This document shows positions 1 through 8,386 of a stretch of DNA of 64,000 nt, piece after piece. The stretch is taken from contig NZ_PEKX01000020.1 of assembly GCF_002796985.1 (NCBI RefSeq), positions 1 to 64,000 on the forward strand. The letters run 5' to 3'. Origin of the DNA: Pseudomonas sp. (GTDB lineage Bacteria; Pseudomonadota; Gammaproteobacteria; Pseudomonadales; Pseudomonadaceae). Numbering within the stretch: the first letter of the stretch is position 1; every line of letters begins with the position of its first letter. The translations under genes were made by a program, and so were the position numbers. Under the pieces are notes generated by a model. It was not told where the DNA came from, did no database searches, and was given only the letters and a program-made list of their open reading frames with translations.

Positions 1-61
1 ATGATAGGAAACCGTTACCCATGTCCCCCGACAACCGTTACCTATGTCTCCCGGCAGAACA
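1..61. mobile_element. possible end of an insertion sequence (partial, at window edge)
   Basis: Two imperfect direct copies of AACCGTTACC(C/T)ATGTC lie at about 10-25 and 33-48, a period of 23 bases. Repeated short motifs of this kind are common at the ends of some Pseudomonas insertion sequences. The following palindromic repeat (62-133) loses its left outer arm exactly at about position 61, as expected if an element had inserted or recombined there. No transposase is in the window, so the element family is unknown. Confidence 0.3.
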
Positions 62-133
62 CGAAGCGATACCCATGCTGATCCGACGCCCGGCATTGAT
101 GGGTATCGCTTCGCTCCACGCCATCCTACGAAA
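62..133. repeat. truncated palindromic intergenic repeat (GTAGGATGGCGTGGAG family)
   Basis: Perfect 15-base inverted arms CGAAGCGATACCCAT (62-76) and ATGGGTATCGCTTCG (99-113) are followed by the outer arm CTCCACGCCATCCTACG (114-130). The complete version of this repeat, with both outer arms, is at 38356-38439. Here the left outer arm is missing. Confidence 0.7.
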
Positions 134-2042
134 GCTGCTTCCGGCTCAATCCGTGGCGATTGAGCTTGCGGTACAGCGTATTGCGGCTGATGCCCAACTG
201 CTGCGCGACCCGGCTGACATGCCAGTGATGCGCTTCGAGCACCTCCAGCAGGGCGTTGCGTTCGGCAGCGCCGAGAGTGTCGCCGCCCTCCTCGCCCATT
301 GCGACGGGAGAGGCAGCGGCAGCCGGCGTGCGGCGCAGGTCCGGTGGCAGGTCGGCCATCTGGATGCGCCCGCCTTCGCACAGCGCACAGAGCGTGCGCA
401 GCACGTTGCGCAGCTGGCGCACGTTGCCCGGCCAGGGGAAGTCCAGCAGGTGCCGGCGCACGTCGTCGTCCAGTCGCACGCTGCGGCCCTTGCGCTCCTC
501 GGCTAGCAGGTGATCGAGCAACTCGCCACGGTCTTCGCGCTCGCGCAACGGCGGCAGCGCAACGACCAGGCCATTGAGTCGGTAGTAGAGGTCTTCACGG
601 AATTGCCCGGCCGCGACCAGCGCTTCCAGATCACGGTGGCTGGCGCTGATCAGGCGGATGTCCACATCCTGCGGCTCACCGCCGATAGGCACCACCTGGC
701 GCTCTTCCAGCACGCGCAGCAGGCGGGTCTGAAGGGCCAGCGGCATGTCGCCGATTTCATCGAGGAACAGCGTGCCGCCGTCGGCCTGTTGCAGTTTGCC
801 GCGCATGCCTTCCTTGCGCGCGCCGGTGAAGCTGCCGCCGCGATAGCCGAACAGCTCGCTCTCGATCAGGGTCTCGGGAATCGCCGCGCAGTTCAGCGCG
901 ACGAAGGTTTTGCCAGCGCGCTCGCCGCCCAGATGCACGGCGCGGGCAAAAGCTTCCTTGCCGGTACCGGTCTCACCTTGCAGCAACAGCGGAACGTCGT
1001 GGGCATACACCTTCAGCGCACGGCGGAAATCATGGGCCAGTTGCGGGTCGTCGATGCACAGCCCCTTCGCCAGCGGCGCACGCGGCAGCACCGGCGCGGC
1101 GGCGATGGGCCGTTTGCCGCGCAGCAGCGCATAGAGGGTGCGCCCGGCATGGGTGCGCAGCGGCCAGCTGGCATTGGGATGCGGGTCAGCGCGGCTGAAC
1201 AGGTCGTCCAGCCGGCAATCGAAGAACTGCTCCAGCGAGCGGCCGATCAGGCTGTCCCGGCGGCTGCCGAGCAGGTTGATGGCGCTTTGATTCGCCGCGC
1301 GGATGCGCCCGTCGCCACCAAAGGCCAGCATGCCCTCACTGAACAATCCGAGGCCATCCGGCTGCAGATGGAAGCGCAGCAGCCACTGATCCTCGAAATG
1401 GCGCAGGAAGTAGCAGCTCTCGATGGCCTTGGCCGACAGGTTGACCAGCGCCATGGTGTGGAACTGGCTTTGCCGCGACACGTCGCGGCGTGCGGAAGAA
1501 ACATCGAGCACCGCCAGCAGTTCGCCCTGCGGGTCGAACACCGGGCTGGCCGAGCAGGTCAGCCCGGTGTGGCGGCTACGGAAATGTTCGTCCTGGTGGA
1601 TGGTCAGCGCCTGGCGCTCCACCAGGCAGGTGCCGATGCCGTTGGTGCCTTCGCGCGCCTCGCTCCAGTCGGCGCCGAGCCACAGCCCGGCCTGCTCGAA
1701 GGTGCGCCGCTCGGCGGCTTCGCTGACGCAGTTGAGGATGATCCCGCGCGAGTCGGTGAGCAGCACCGCATGGCCAGCCCCGGAGAGTTGCTGGTGCAGG
1801 CTGTTCATCTCGTCGCTGGCGATTTCCAGCACCTGGCGGTGGCGCTCGCGGACTTCGAGCATGCGCGCGTGCTCCAGCACCGCCGGCGCCATGGGTTGCG
1901 CCGGGTCGAGGTGGTACTGATCCAGGCAGCGCATCCAGGAGCGGGCGATAGAAGGGTCCGCGCCGGGGGCTCCGGCAGGGGCCTTGCCCTCGGCCACGGT
2001 CATGACCTGGCGGGCGTGGCGGCTCAAATCGTTGGCGCGCAT
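126..2042 (-). CDS. eatR: sigma-54-dependent activator of ethanolamine/acetaldehyde metabolism, AcoR/EatR type
   Basis: A 638-residue bacterial enhancer-binding protein. It has an N-terminal GAF-like sensory region (about 60-210), a PAS-like segment (about 230-300), an AAA+ domain with Walker A GETGTGKE (356-363), the sigma-54 contact loop as GSFTGA (403-408), a Walker B LFLDEIGD, and a C-terminal Fis-type helix-turn-helix (VSRVAQQLGISRNTLYRKL). It is divergent from the aldehyde dehydrogenase gene and upstream of eat-eutB-eutC, the arrangement of PA4021 (EatR) in P. aeruginosa. A perfect palindrome (2210-2226) and a -24/-12 promoter (2315-2330) lie in the gap, so activation of the dehydrogenase is the likely job. 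The effector is not visible in the sequence; ethanolamine or acetaldehyde is inferred from context. Confidence 0.85.
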   Translation of the reverse strand: MRANDLSRHARQVMTVAEGKAPAGAPGADPSIARSWMRCLDQYHLDPAQPMAPAVLEHARMLEVRERHRQVLEIASDEMNSLHQQLSGAGHAVLLTDSRGIILNCVSEAAERRTFEQAGLWLGADWSEAREGTNGIGTCLVERQALTIHQDEHFRSRHTGLTCSASPVFDPQGELLAVLDVSSARRDVSRQSQFHTMALVNLSAKAIESCYFLRHFEDQWLLRFHLQPDGLGLFSEGMLAFGGDGRIRAANQSAINLLGSRRDSLIGRSLEQFFDCRLDDLFSRADPHPNASWPLRTHAGRTLYALLRGKRPIAAAPVLPRAPLAKGLCIDDPQLAHDFRRALKVYAHDVPLLLQGETGTGKEAFARAVHLGGERAGKTFVALNCAAIPETLIESELFGYRGGSFTGARKEGMRGKLQQADGGTLFLDEIGDMPLALQTRLLRVLEERQVVPIGGEPQDVDIRLISASHRDLEALVAAGQFREDLYYRLNGLVVALPPLREREDRGELLDHLLAEERKGRSVRLDDDVRRHLLDFPWPGNVRQLRNVLRTLCALCEGGRIQMADLPPDLRRTPAAAASPVAMGEEGGDTLGAAERNALLEVLEAHHWHVSRVAQQLGISRNTLYRKLNRHGLSRKQLS

Positions 2043-2209
2043 TCTTGTTGTTCTCCGCTATGGGGTCGGGGAGGCAGCCCCGGGTTCCCACGCAAGCCTT
2101 GTAGGACCTTTCTCTTCCTACAGAAAGCGCGGGAACGCAGGACAGCATCCCCCACGCGCCGGACCAATGCAACGGCCGCCCGACCGTCAGGTCACAACTG
2201 TCACGGAAA

Positions 2210-2226
2210 CGGGACAAAGTGTCCCG
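2210..2226. promoter_or_regulatory. candidate enhancer (UAS) for the EatR-type activator
   Basis: CGGGACA-AAG-TGTCCCG is a perfect 7-base inverted repeat with a 3-base spacer. It is centred about 90-100 bases upstream of the -24 element of the aldehyde dehydrogenase promoter, the usual position for a binding site of a sigma-54 activator. Assignment to EatR is by adjacency. Confidence 0.6.
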
Positions 2227-2314
2227 AGGCGCTGTGCCAGGGGCGTAACAGCGTGCTTTGCGGGGCAGCGCCAGCAACCCCTCCAGCCCATGCCCGGCGT
2301 GCCTTTCGCTGGCA

Positions 2315-2330
2315 TGGCCCGTCCCTTGCT
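2315..2330 (+). promoter_or_regulatory. sigma-54 (-24/-12) promoter of the aldehyde dehydrogenase gene
   Basis: TGGCCCGTCCCTTGCT matches the sigma-54 consensus TGGCACGNNNNTTGCW at all but one informative position, with the required GG-N10-GC spacing. The expected start is near 2342, about 40 bases before the ATG at 2384. A sigma-54 activator is encoded next door. Confidence 0.75.
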
Positions 2331-2383
2331 CTACGCTTGTTCAACGTCCTCCCCAACAAGCACAAGACCCAGGAGATCCGACC

Positions 2384-3904
2384 ATGCGTTATGCCCATCC
2401 CGGTAGCGAAGGCGCCATCGTTTCGTTCAAGGCGCGCTACGGCAACTACATCGGCGGCGAATTCGTCGCGCCGGTGAAGGGTCAGTACTTCACCAATACC
2501 TCGCCGGTGAATGGCCAGCCCATCGCCGAATTTCCCCGCTCCACCGCCGAAGACATCGACAAGGCACTGGACGCCGCCCACGCCGCCGCCGATGCCTGGG
2601 GCCGCACCTCGGTGCAGGACCGCTCGCTGGTGCTGCTGAAGATCGCCGACCGCATCGAACAGAACCTGGAACTGCTGGCCGTCACCGAGACCTGGGACAA
2701 CGGCAAGCCGATCCGCGAAACCCTCAACGCCGACATCCCGCTGGCCGCCGACCACTTCCGCTACTTCGCCGGCTGCATCCGCGCGCAGGAAGGCAGCGCC
2801 GCCGAGATCAATGAGAACACCGTTGCCTACCACATCCACGAGCCGCTGGGCGTGGTCGGGCAGATCATCCCGTGGAACTTCCCGCTGCTGATGGCCGCGT
2901 GGAAACTCGCGCCGGCCCTGGCCGCCGGCAACTGCGTGGTGCTCAAGCCGGCCGAGCAGACCCCGCTGGGCATCTGCGTGCTGATGGAAGTGATCGGCGA
3001 CCTGCTGCCCAAGGGCGTGCTCAACGTCGTCCAGGGCTTCGGCAAGGAAGCCGGCGAAGCGCTGGCCACCAGCAAGCGCATCGCCAAGATCGCCTTCACC
3101 GGCTCCACTCCGGTGGGCTCGCACATCCTCAAGTGCGCCGCCGAGAACATCATTCCGTCCACCGTTGAACTGGGTGGCAAGAGCCCGAACATCTACTTCG
3201 AAGACATCATGCAGGCCGAGCCGACCTTCATCGAGAAGGCCGCCGAGGGCCTGGTGCTGGCCTTCTTCAACCAGGGCGAGGTGTGCACCTGCCCGTCCCG
3301 CGCGCTGGTGCAGGAGTCCATCTACCCGCAGTTCATGGACGTGGTGATGAAGAAGGTGAAGGCCATCAAGCGCGGCGACCCGCTGGACACCGACACCATG
3401 GTCGGCGCCCAGGCCTCGCAGCAGCAGTACGAGAAGATCCTCTCCTACCTCGACATCGCCCAGCAGGAAGGCGCGCAGATCCTGGTCGGCGGCTCGGTCG
3501 AGAAGCTCGAAGGCAACCTCTCCACCGGCTATTACATCCAGCCGACCCTGCTCAAGGGCAACAACAAGATGCGCGTGTTCCAGGAAGAAATCTTTGGGCC
3601 GGTGGTGGGCGTCACCACCTTCAAGGATGAAGCCGAGGCGCTGGCGATCGCCAACGACACCGAGTACGGCCTGGGCGCTGGCCTCTGGACCCGCGACATC
3701 AACCGCGCCTACCGCATGGGCCGCGGCATCAAGGCTGGCCGCGTGTGGACCAACTGCTACCACCTGTACCCGGCGCATGCCGCCTTCGGTGGCTACAAGA
3801 AATCCGGCGTGGGCCGCGAGACCCACAAGATGATGCTCGATCACTACCAGCAGACCAAGAACCTGCTGGTGAGCTACGACATCAACCCGCTGGGCTTCTT
3901 CTGA
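2384..3904 (+). CDS. exaC: NAD-dependent acetaldehyde dehydrogenase, ExaC/HdhA type
   Basis: A 506-residue aldehyde dehydrogenase superfamily enzyme of full length. Visible landmarks are the substrate-channel motif GQIIPWNFPLLM, the FTGSTPVG turn of the NAD site, ELGGKSPN and the catalytic cysteine in NQGEVCTCPSR (about Cys301), plus the C-terminal GGYKKSGVGRE. The ATG at 2384 follows AGGAG at 2371-2375; longer upstream readings lack a ribosome site. In the ethanolamine pathway EutBC releases acetaldehyde, which this enzyme would oxidise to acetate. Homologues ExaC and HdhA have the same length and cannot be separated by eye. Transcription is probably sigma-54 dependent through the divergent EatR. 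A strong hairpin with a T-run follows at 3960-3985. Confidence 0.9.
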   Translation: MRYAHPGSEGAIVSFKARYGNYIGGEFVAPVKGQYFTNTSPVNGQPIAEFPRSTAEDIDKALDAAHAAADAWGRTSVQDRSLVLLKIADRIEQNLELLAVTETWDNGKPIRETLNADIPLAADHFRYFAGCIRAQEGSAAEINENTVAYHIHEPLGVVGQIIPWNFPLLMAAWKLAPALAAGNCVVLKPAEQTPLGICVLMEVIGDLLPKGVLNVVQGFGKEAGEALATSKRIAKIAFTGSTPVGSHILKCAAENIIPSTVELGGKSPNIYFEDIMQAEPTFIEKAAEGLVLAFFNQGEVCTCPSRALVQESIYPQFMDVVMKKVKAIKRGDPLDTDTMVGAQASQQQYEKILSYLDIAQQEGAQILVGGSVEKLEGNLSTGYYIQPTLLKGNNKMRVFQEEIFGPVVGVTTFKDEAEALAIANDTEYGLGAGLWTRDINRAYRMGRGIKAGRVWTNCYHLYPAHAAFGGYKKSGVGRETHKMMLDHYQQTKNLLVSYDINPLGFF

Positions 3905-3959
3905 GTTACTGCTGATTCACCCGCCCGGCGCGCGCCGGGCACTCCTCACATCGATCCTT

Positions 3960-3985
3960 GCGCGGCCCACGGGCCGCGCTTTTTT
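3960..3985 (+). terminator. rho-independent terminator after the aldehyde dehydrogenase gene
   Basis: GCGCGGCCC (3960-3968) pairs perfectly with GGGCCGCGC (3971-3979) and is followed by seven T bases. An 18-base perfect palindrome (3923-3940) lies just upstream. Confidence 0.85.
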
Positions 3986-4020
3986 ATGCCTGGGGGAAAG
4001 GTATCGACGGGCTGCCTTGC

Positions 4021-4196
4021 CGTAGGAGCGGACTCCGTCCGCGATAGGTTCGCGGCGCGCCGGATGCCATCGCGGACGGAGTCCGCTCCTACGCATGCTT
4101 CAAGCAGGGCGCGAACCTGTAGGAGCGAGCTTGCTCGCGAACCCGCCCAGCCTCTGAGCTGCCGGGAAATCCGTTCGCGAGCAAGCTCGCTCCTAC
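4021..4196. repeat. two adjacent REPIN-type palindromic repeats
   Basis: Unit one (4021-4093) is bounded by GTAGGAGCGGACTCCGTCCG and its inverse. Unit two (4119-4196) is bounded by GTAGGAGCGAGCTTGCTCGC and its inverse. They fill the gap between the aldehyde dehydrogenase terminator and the AraC-type gene. This is the most frequent repeat family in the window. Confidence 0.85.
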
Positions 4197-4205
4197 AGAA
4201 GAGCC

Positions 4206-5258
4206 TCAGCTGGCGTCGCTCCGCCACTGTCGTGGGCTCACGCCGAACCAGCGGCGGAACGCACGGGAGAACGCGCTGGTCTCGGAGTACCCCAGCAGCG
4301 GCGCCAGCTCGGAGATCGGCCGCTGCGGCTGACGCAGGTAATGCAGCGCCAGTTCGCGGCGGGTGTTTTCCACCAGTTGGCTGAAGCTCAACCCGGCCTC
4401 GCGCAGGCGCCGCTGCAGGCCGGCGGTGGTGAGTTCCAGCTGCTCGGCAATGACCTCCAGCGACGGCTCGCCCTCACACAGAGCCAGGCGAATCTGCGTG
4501 CCGGCGTCCTCCACCAGGTTCGGCGCGCCGCCCTGCTCGCCCAGGCGACGGATCACGTCCTGCACCAGGAACAGCAGGTTGGCGTCGTGGTCGGGCATCT
4601 GCCGGCCGTAGAGGTCGCGCTTGGGAATCAGCATCGAATTGCAGCCGCGCTGGAACAGCACCGGCGCGTCGAATACCCGGCCATGCTCCTGCCAGCCTTC
4701 CGGCCGCCCGTGCTCAAAGCTCACCGCGCGCGGCGCCCATTCCGGGCCGAGCGCGTGGCGCATCAGGTTCAGCGCCATCCCCAGGGTCAGCTCGGCGTCC
4801 TGGCGACGGTCGAGGATCGCGCCGTGGCGCACCTGGTAGTCGAAGCGGTAGCACTCGCCGCAATCCACCAGGCGGATCAGGGTGTCGTGCTGGTGATAGG
4901 GGAAGGCACTGGCGAAGTTCTTCAGCGCGTCTTCCAGCGTCTCCGAACACAGCCCGACGTAGCCCAGCAGGCCCAGCTCGCGGGGGCGGAACTGCTCACC
5001 GTAGCGCAGCCCGAAGTTGTCGCAGCCCGACTGTCGCGCAGCCTCCTCCAGCACCTGGCAGTAGTTGGTCAGCGCCAGGCTCAGGGTCGGATGCAGCAGG
5101 CGCTCCGGGTCGATCCCGGCGCGGCCGAAAACGCGGTCGATGTCGCCGCCCTGGTCGCCAATGAAGCGACCCAGGCCGCTGGCGGCAGCGGACAGCACGC
5201 CGATGTTACTGGCCAGTGGAAGGTTCAGGCCGGACGGGGAAAACAGAGGCTGGCTCAT
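4206..5258 (-). CDS. AraC-family transcriptional regulator (OruR/ArgR-like architecture)
   Basis: A 350-residue protein with an N-terminal arabinose_bd-type ligand domain (about 20-210, including the typical FGLRYGEQFRPRELGLLGYVGLCSETLEDAL stretch, shown here only as a landmark region) and a C-terminal AraC DNA-binding domain with GYSETSAFSRAFRRWFG. The start at 5258 (MSQPLFSP) was chosen over longer readings because family members begin just before the ligand domain. It sits, opposite in strand, between the aldehyde dehydrogenase and the ethanolamine permease. It may therefore regulate the eat-eutBC operon, whose promoter region it shares; that is inference. The ligand is unknown. Confidence 0.75.
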   Translation of the reverse strand: MSQPLFSPSGLNLPLASNIGVLSAAASGLGRFIGDQGGDIDRVFGRAGIDPERLLHPTLSLALTNYCQVLEEAARQSGCDNFGLRYGEQFRPRELGLLGYVGLCSETLEDALKNFASAFPYHQHDTLIRLVDCGECYRFDYQVRHGAILDRRQDAELTLGMALNLMRHALGPEWAPRAVSFEHGRPEGWQEHGRVFDAPVLFQRGCNSMLIPKRDLYGRQMPDHDANLLFLVQDVIRRLGEQGGAPNLVEDAGTQIRLALCEGEPSLEVIAEQLELTTAGLQRRLREAGLSFSQLVENTRRELALHYLRQPQRPISELAPLLGYSETSAFSRAFRRWFGVSPRQWRSDAS

Positions 5259-5600
5259 GTCGGTTACCGATCTTGTTATGGAGCACCCAAGGCACGTCGT
5301 TCCCGGAAAAACGGGATGAATAAACAAAGCAAATCCCGTGCCTCGCCCATAGCCCGCCCAAACAGCCAGACGCAGCGCCACGCCTGGCCTGCAGCTGCCA
5401 CAGCAAGGGGCAGACAAGCGATTTCCGGCACCAGAAACGGGCACCACGCGCGCGGTGGGGCGTTGGGTAACAGCCAGTTGACCCTGCGCGGCGAAAGCCG
5501 GTTCCAGCGGTCAAGTCTTGCGCGGCAGTGCACCCCTACCATCGAGGCTCAGGAATTCGTCCACGCCCTCGCGGGCTGCCCCGAAAGAGGAATAACAACA
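5259..5600. promoter_or_regulatory. divergent control region between the AraC-type gene and eat
   Basis: This 342-base gap has no gene. It contains inverted CGGGA-type motifs: TCCCG (5301-5305) with CGGGA (5312-5316), and CGGGAT (5312-5317) with ATCCCG (5333-5338). These are possible regulator sites near the AraC-type gene's start. I found no convincing sigma-54 element for eat here; GGGCAC is present near 5449 but its -12 half is poor. Confidence 0.35.
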
Positions 5601-6965
5601 ATGAGCGCATCACAACTCAAACCGACGCTTGGCACCCTGCACCTCTGGGGGCTCGCCGTGGGCCTGGTGATCTCCGGCGAGTACTTCGGCTGGAGCTACG
5701 GCTGGGCCGCCGCCGGCACCCTGGGCTTCCTCGTCACCACGCTGATCGTCGCGGTGATGTACACCTGCTTCATCTTCAGCTACACCGAACTGACCACCGC
5801 CATCCCCCACGCCGGCGGGCCCTTCGCCTACAGCCTGCGGGCCTTCGGCAAGACCGGCGGGATGATCGCCGGCATCGCTACCCTGATCGAATTCGTCTTC
5901 GCCCCGCCAGCCATCGCCATGGCCATCGGCGCCTACCTCAACGTGCAGTTCCCCGGCCTCGATCCGAAGTGGGCGGCCACCGGCGCCTACTTCATCTTCA
6001 TGACCCTGAACATCCTCGGCGTGAGCATCGCCGCCACCTTCGAACTGGTGGTGACCGTGCTGGCGGTGGCCGAGCTGCTGGTGTTCATGGGCGTGGTCGC
6101 GCCGGGCTTCAGCTTCAGCAACTTCGTGCTCAACGGCTGGGCCGGCTCGGACGTGTTCGGCTCCACCGCCATGGCCGGCATCTTCGCCGCGATCCCGTTC
6201 GCCATCTGGTTCTTCCTCGCCATCGAGGGCGCGGCCATGGCTGCCGAAGAGGCGAAAGACCCGAAACGCACCATCCCGCGCGCCTACATCGCCGGCATCC
6301 TGACCCTGGTGACCCTGGCCATCGGCGTGATGATCTTCGCTGGCGGCGTCGGCGACTGGCGTGCCCTGTCGAACATCAACGACCCGCTGCCGCAGGCGAT
6401 GAAGGCGGTCGTCGGCAACAACTCCACCTGGATGCACATGCTGGTGTGGATCGGTCTGTTCGGCCTGGTGGCGAGCTTCCACGGCATCATCCTGGGCTAC
6501 TCGCGGCAGTTCTTCGCCCTCGCCCGCGCCGGCTTCCTGCCGCGCAGCCTGGCGAAACTCTCGCGCTTCCAGACCCCGCACCGCGCCATCCTCGCCGGCG
6601 GCGCCGTGGGCATCGCGGCGATCTTCAGCGACGGCCTGATCAGCCTGCAGGGCATGACCCTGACCGCGGCGATGATCACCATGAGCGTGTTCGGCGCCAT
6701 CGTCATGTACATCATGAGCATGCTCAGCCTGTTCAAGCTGCGCCGCAGCGAGCCGGACCTGGAGCGCAGCTTCCGCGCGCCGGGCTACCCGGTGGTGCCG
6801 GCCATCGCGCTGGTGCTGGCGCTGGTCTGCCTGGCCGCGATGCTATGGTTCAATAGCGTCATTGCCTCGGTGTTCCTGGTGCTGATGATCGGCGGCTGCT
6901 CCTGCTGCAGCATCGTCATCAGCCTCAATCGCGGCACCGACGCCTCGTTCGCCAGCCAGGGTTGA
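5601..6965 (+). CDS. eat: ethanolamine permease (APC superfamily)
   Basis: A 454-residue inner-membrane transporter with about 12 hydrophobic segments. Conserved features are the N-terminal LHLWGLAVGLVISGEYFGW helix and EAAMAAEEAKDPKRTIPRA between the middle helices (as AIEGAAMAAEEAKDPKRTIP). The product imports ethanolamine for EutBC. The ATG at 5601 follows AAAGAGG at 5584-5590; an upstream in-frame extension has no homology-like content. eutB follows 11 bases after the stop, so eat, eutB and eutC form one operon, as in PA4023-PA4025. The nearby EatR and AraC-type regulators are candidate controllers. Confidence 0.9.
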   Translation: MSASQLKPTLGTLHLWGLAVGLVISGEYFGWSYGWAAAGTLGFLVTTLIVAVMYTCFIFSYTELTTAIPHAGGPFAYSLRAFGKTGGMIAGIATLIEFVFAPPAIAMAIGAYLNVQFPGLDPKWAATGAYFIFMTLNILGVSIAATFELVVTVLAVAELLVFMGVVAPGFSFSNFVLNGWAGSDVFGSTAMAGIFAAIPFAIWFFLAIEGAAMAAEEAKDPKRTIPRAYIAGILTLVTLAIGVMIFAGGVGDWRALSNINDPLPQAMKAVVGNNSTWMHMLVWIGLFGLVASFHGIILGYSRQFFALARAGFLPRSLAKLSRFQTPHRAILAGGAVGIAAIFSDGLISLQGMTLTAAMITMSVFGAIVMYIMSMLSLFKLRRSEPDLERSFRAPGYPVVPAIALVLALVCLAAMLWFNSVIASVFLVLMIGGCSCCSIVISLNRGTDASFASQG

Positions 6966-6976
6966 GGAGTAGCGTC

Positions 6977-8371
6977 ATGTCCGGATTCGTCCACAGCGTC
7001 GGTGGCCAGACCTGGCGCTTCGACAGCCTGCGCGAAGTGATGGCCAAGGCCAGCCCGGCGCGCTCCGGCGACCGCCTCGCCGGGGTCGCCGCCGGCAGTG
7101 ATGCCGAGCGCGTCGCCGCGCAGATGGCACTGGCCGACATCCCGCTCAAGCACTTCCTCGACGAGGCGCTGATTCCCTACGAGAGCGACGAGGTCACCCG
7201 GCTGATCATCGACACCCACGATCACCAGGCCTTCGCGCCGGTCAGCCACCTCACGGTGGGTGGTCTGCGCGACTGGCTGCTTGGCGAAACGGCCGACGAA
7301 ACCAGCCTGCGCGCGCTGGCACCGGGGCTGACGCCGGAGATGGCGGCGGCAGTGTCGAAGATCATGCGCGTGCAGGACCTGGTGCTGGTCGCGCAGAAGA
7401 TTCGCGTGGTCACCCGCTTCCGCAACACCCTGGGGCTGCGCGGGCGGATGTCCACGCGGCTGCAACCCAACCACCCGACGGACGACCCGGCCGGCATCGC
7501 CGCCAGCGTGCTCGACGGCCTGCTCTACGGCAACGGCGACGCCATGCTCGGCATCAACCCGGCCACCGACAGCCTGCAGTCGATCTGCACCCTGCTGGAG
7601 ATGCTCGACGCCATCATCCAGCGTTACGAGATTCCCACCCAGTCCTGCGTGCTCACCCACGTCACCAGCTCCATCGAGGCGATCAACCGCGGCGCGCCGC
7701 TGGACCTGGTGTTCCAGTCCATCGCCGGCACCGAAGCGGCCAACGCCAGCTTCGGCGTGAGCCTGTCGATCTTGAAGGAAGGCTACGAGGCCGGGCTGTC
7801 GCAGGAGCGCGGCACGCTGGGCGACAACCTCATGTACTTCGAAACCGGCCAGGGCAGCGCGCTGTCGGCCAACGCCCACCACGGCGTCGACCAGCAGACC
7901 TGCGAGACCCGCGCCTACGCGGTAGCGCGGCACTTCAAGCCGTTCCTGGTGAACACCGTGGTCGGCTTCATCGGCCCGGAGTACCTGTACAACGGCAAGC
8001 AGATCATCCGTGCCGGCCTGGAAGATCACTTCTGCGCCAAGCTGCTCGGCGTGCCCATGGGCTGCGACATCTGCTACACCAACCACGCCGAAGCCGACCA
8101 GGACGACATGGACATGCTCCTGACCCTGCTGGGCGTGGCCGGCATCAACTTCATCATGGGCATCCCCGGCTCCGACGACGTGATGCTCAACTACCAGACC
8201 ACCTCCTTCCACGACGCGCTCTACGTACGCCAAACCCTGGGCCTGCGACCGGCACCGGAATTCGAAGCGTGGCTGGAGCGCATGGATATCCTCCGCCAGC
8301 AGGACGGCCGCGTGCACATGGCCAGCCAGCTTCCCGGAGCCTTCCGCCACGCGCTCGCGCAACTGTCCTGA
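6977..8371 (+). CDS. eutB: ethanolamine ammonia-lyase large subunit
   Basis: A 464-residue catalytic subunit of the adenosylcobalamin-dependent lyase that converts ethanolamine to acetaldehyde and ammonia. The sequence matches EutB throughout; landmarks are RFRNTLGLRGRMSTRLQPNHPTD near residue 150 (partly quoted), the FETGQGSALSANAHHG loop and the C-terminal GIPGSDDVMLNYQTTSFHD. The ATG at 6977 has GAGGAG at 6964-6969, overlapping the end of eat; the TTG at 6962 in the same frame is rejected because it overlaps that ribosome site. It needs EutC and B12; btuB with its riboswitch lies about 29 kb away in this window. Confidence 0.95.
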   Translation: MSGFVHSVGGQTWRFDSLREVMAKASPARSGDRLAGVAAGSDAERVAAQMALADIPLKHFLDEALIPYESDEVTRLIIDTHDHQAFAPVSHLTVGGLRDWLLGETADETSLRALAPGLTPEMAAAVSKIMRVQDLVLVAQKIRVVTRFRNTLGLRGRMSTRLQPNHPTDDPAGIAASVLDGLLYGNGDAMLGINPATDSLQSICTLLEMLDAIIQRYEIPTQSCVLTHVTSSIEAINRGAPLDLVFQSIAGTEAANASFGVSLSILKEGYEAGLSQERGTLGDNLMYFETGQGSALSANAHHGVDQQTCETRAYAVARHFKPFLVNTVVGFIGPEYLYNGKQIIRAGLEDHFCAKLLGVPMGCDICYTNHAEADQDDMDMLLTLLGVAGINFIMGIPGSDDVMLNYQTTSFHDALYVRQTLGLRPAPEFEAWLERMDILRQQDGRVHMASQLPGAFRHALAQLS

Positions 8372-8386
8372 GTGGAGGAGTTTTCG

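Noticed and set aside
510..2477. Long open frame on the plus strand opposite eatR
   Set aside because: It is antisense to a clear AAA+ activator gene, contains no recognisable domain, and is explained by high GC content.
2201..3844. Long open frame on the minus strand opposite the aldehyde dehydrogenase
   Set aside because: Composition-driven shadow of a conserved gene; no domain, no ribosome site.
5449..5465. Possible sigma-54 promoter for eat (GGGCAC followed by a GC at ten bases)
   Set aside because: The -12 half reads GCGCG instead of TTGC, so the match is too poor.
6962..8386. Possible B12 riboswitch near eutBC
   Set aside because: The gaps between eat, eutB and eutC are 11 and 15 bases, far too short for an aptamer; the only cobalamin riboswitch seen is at 36222.
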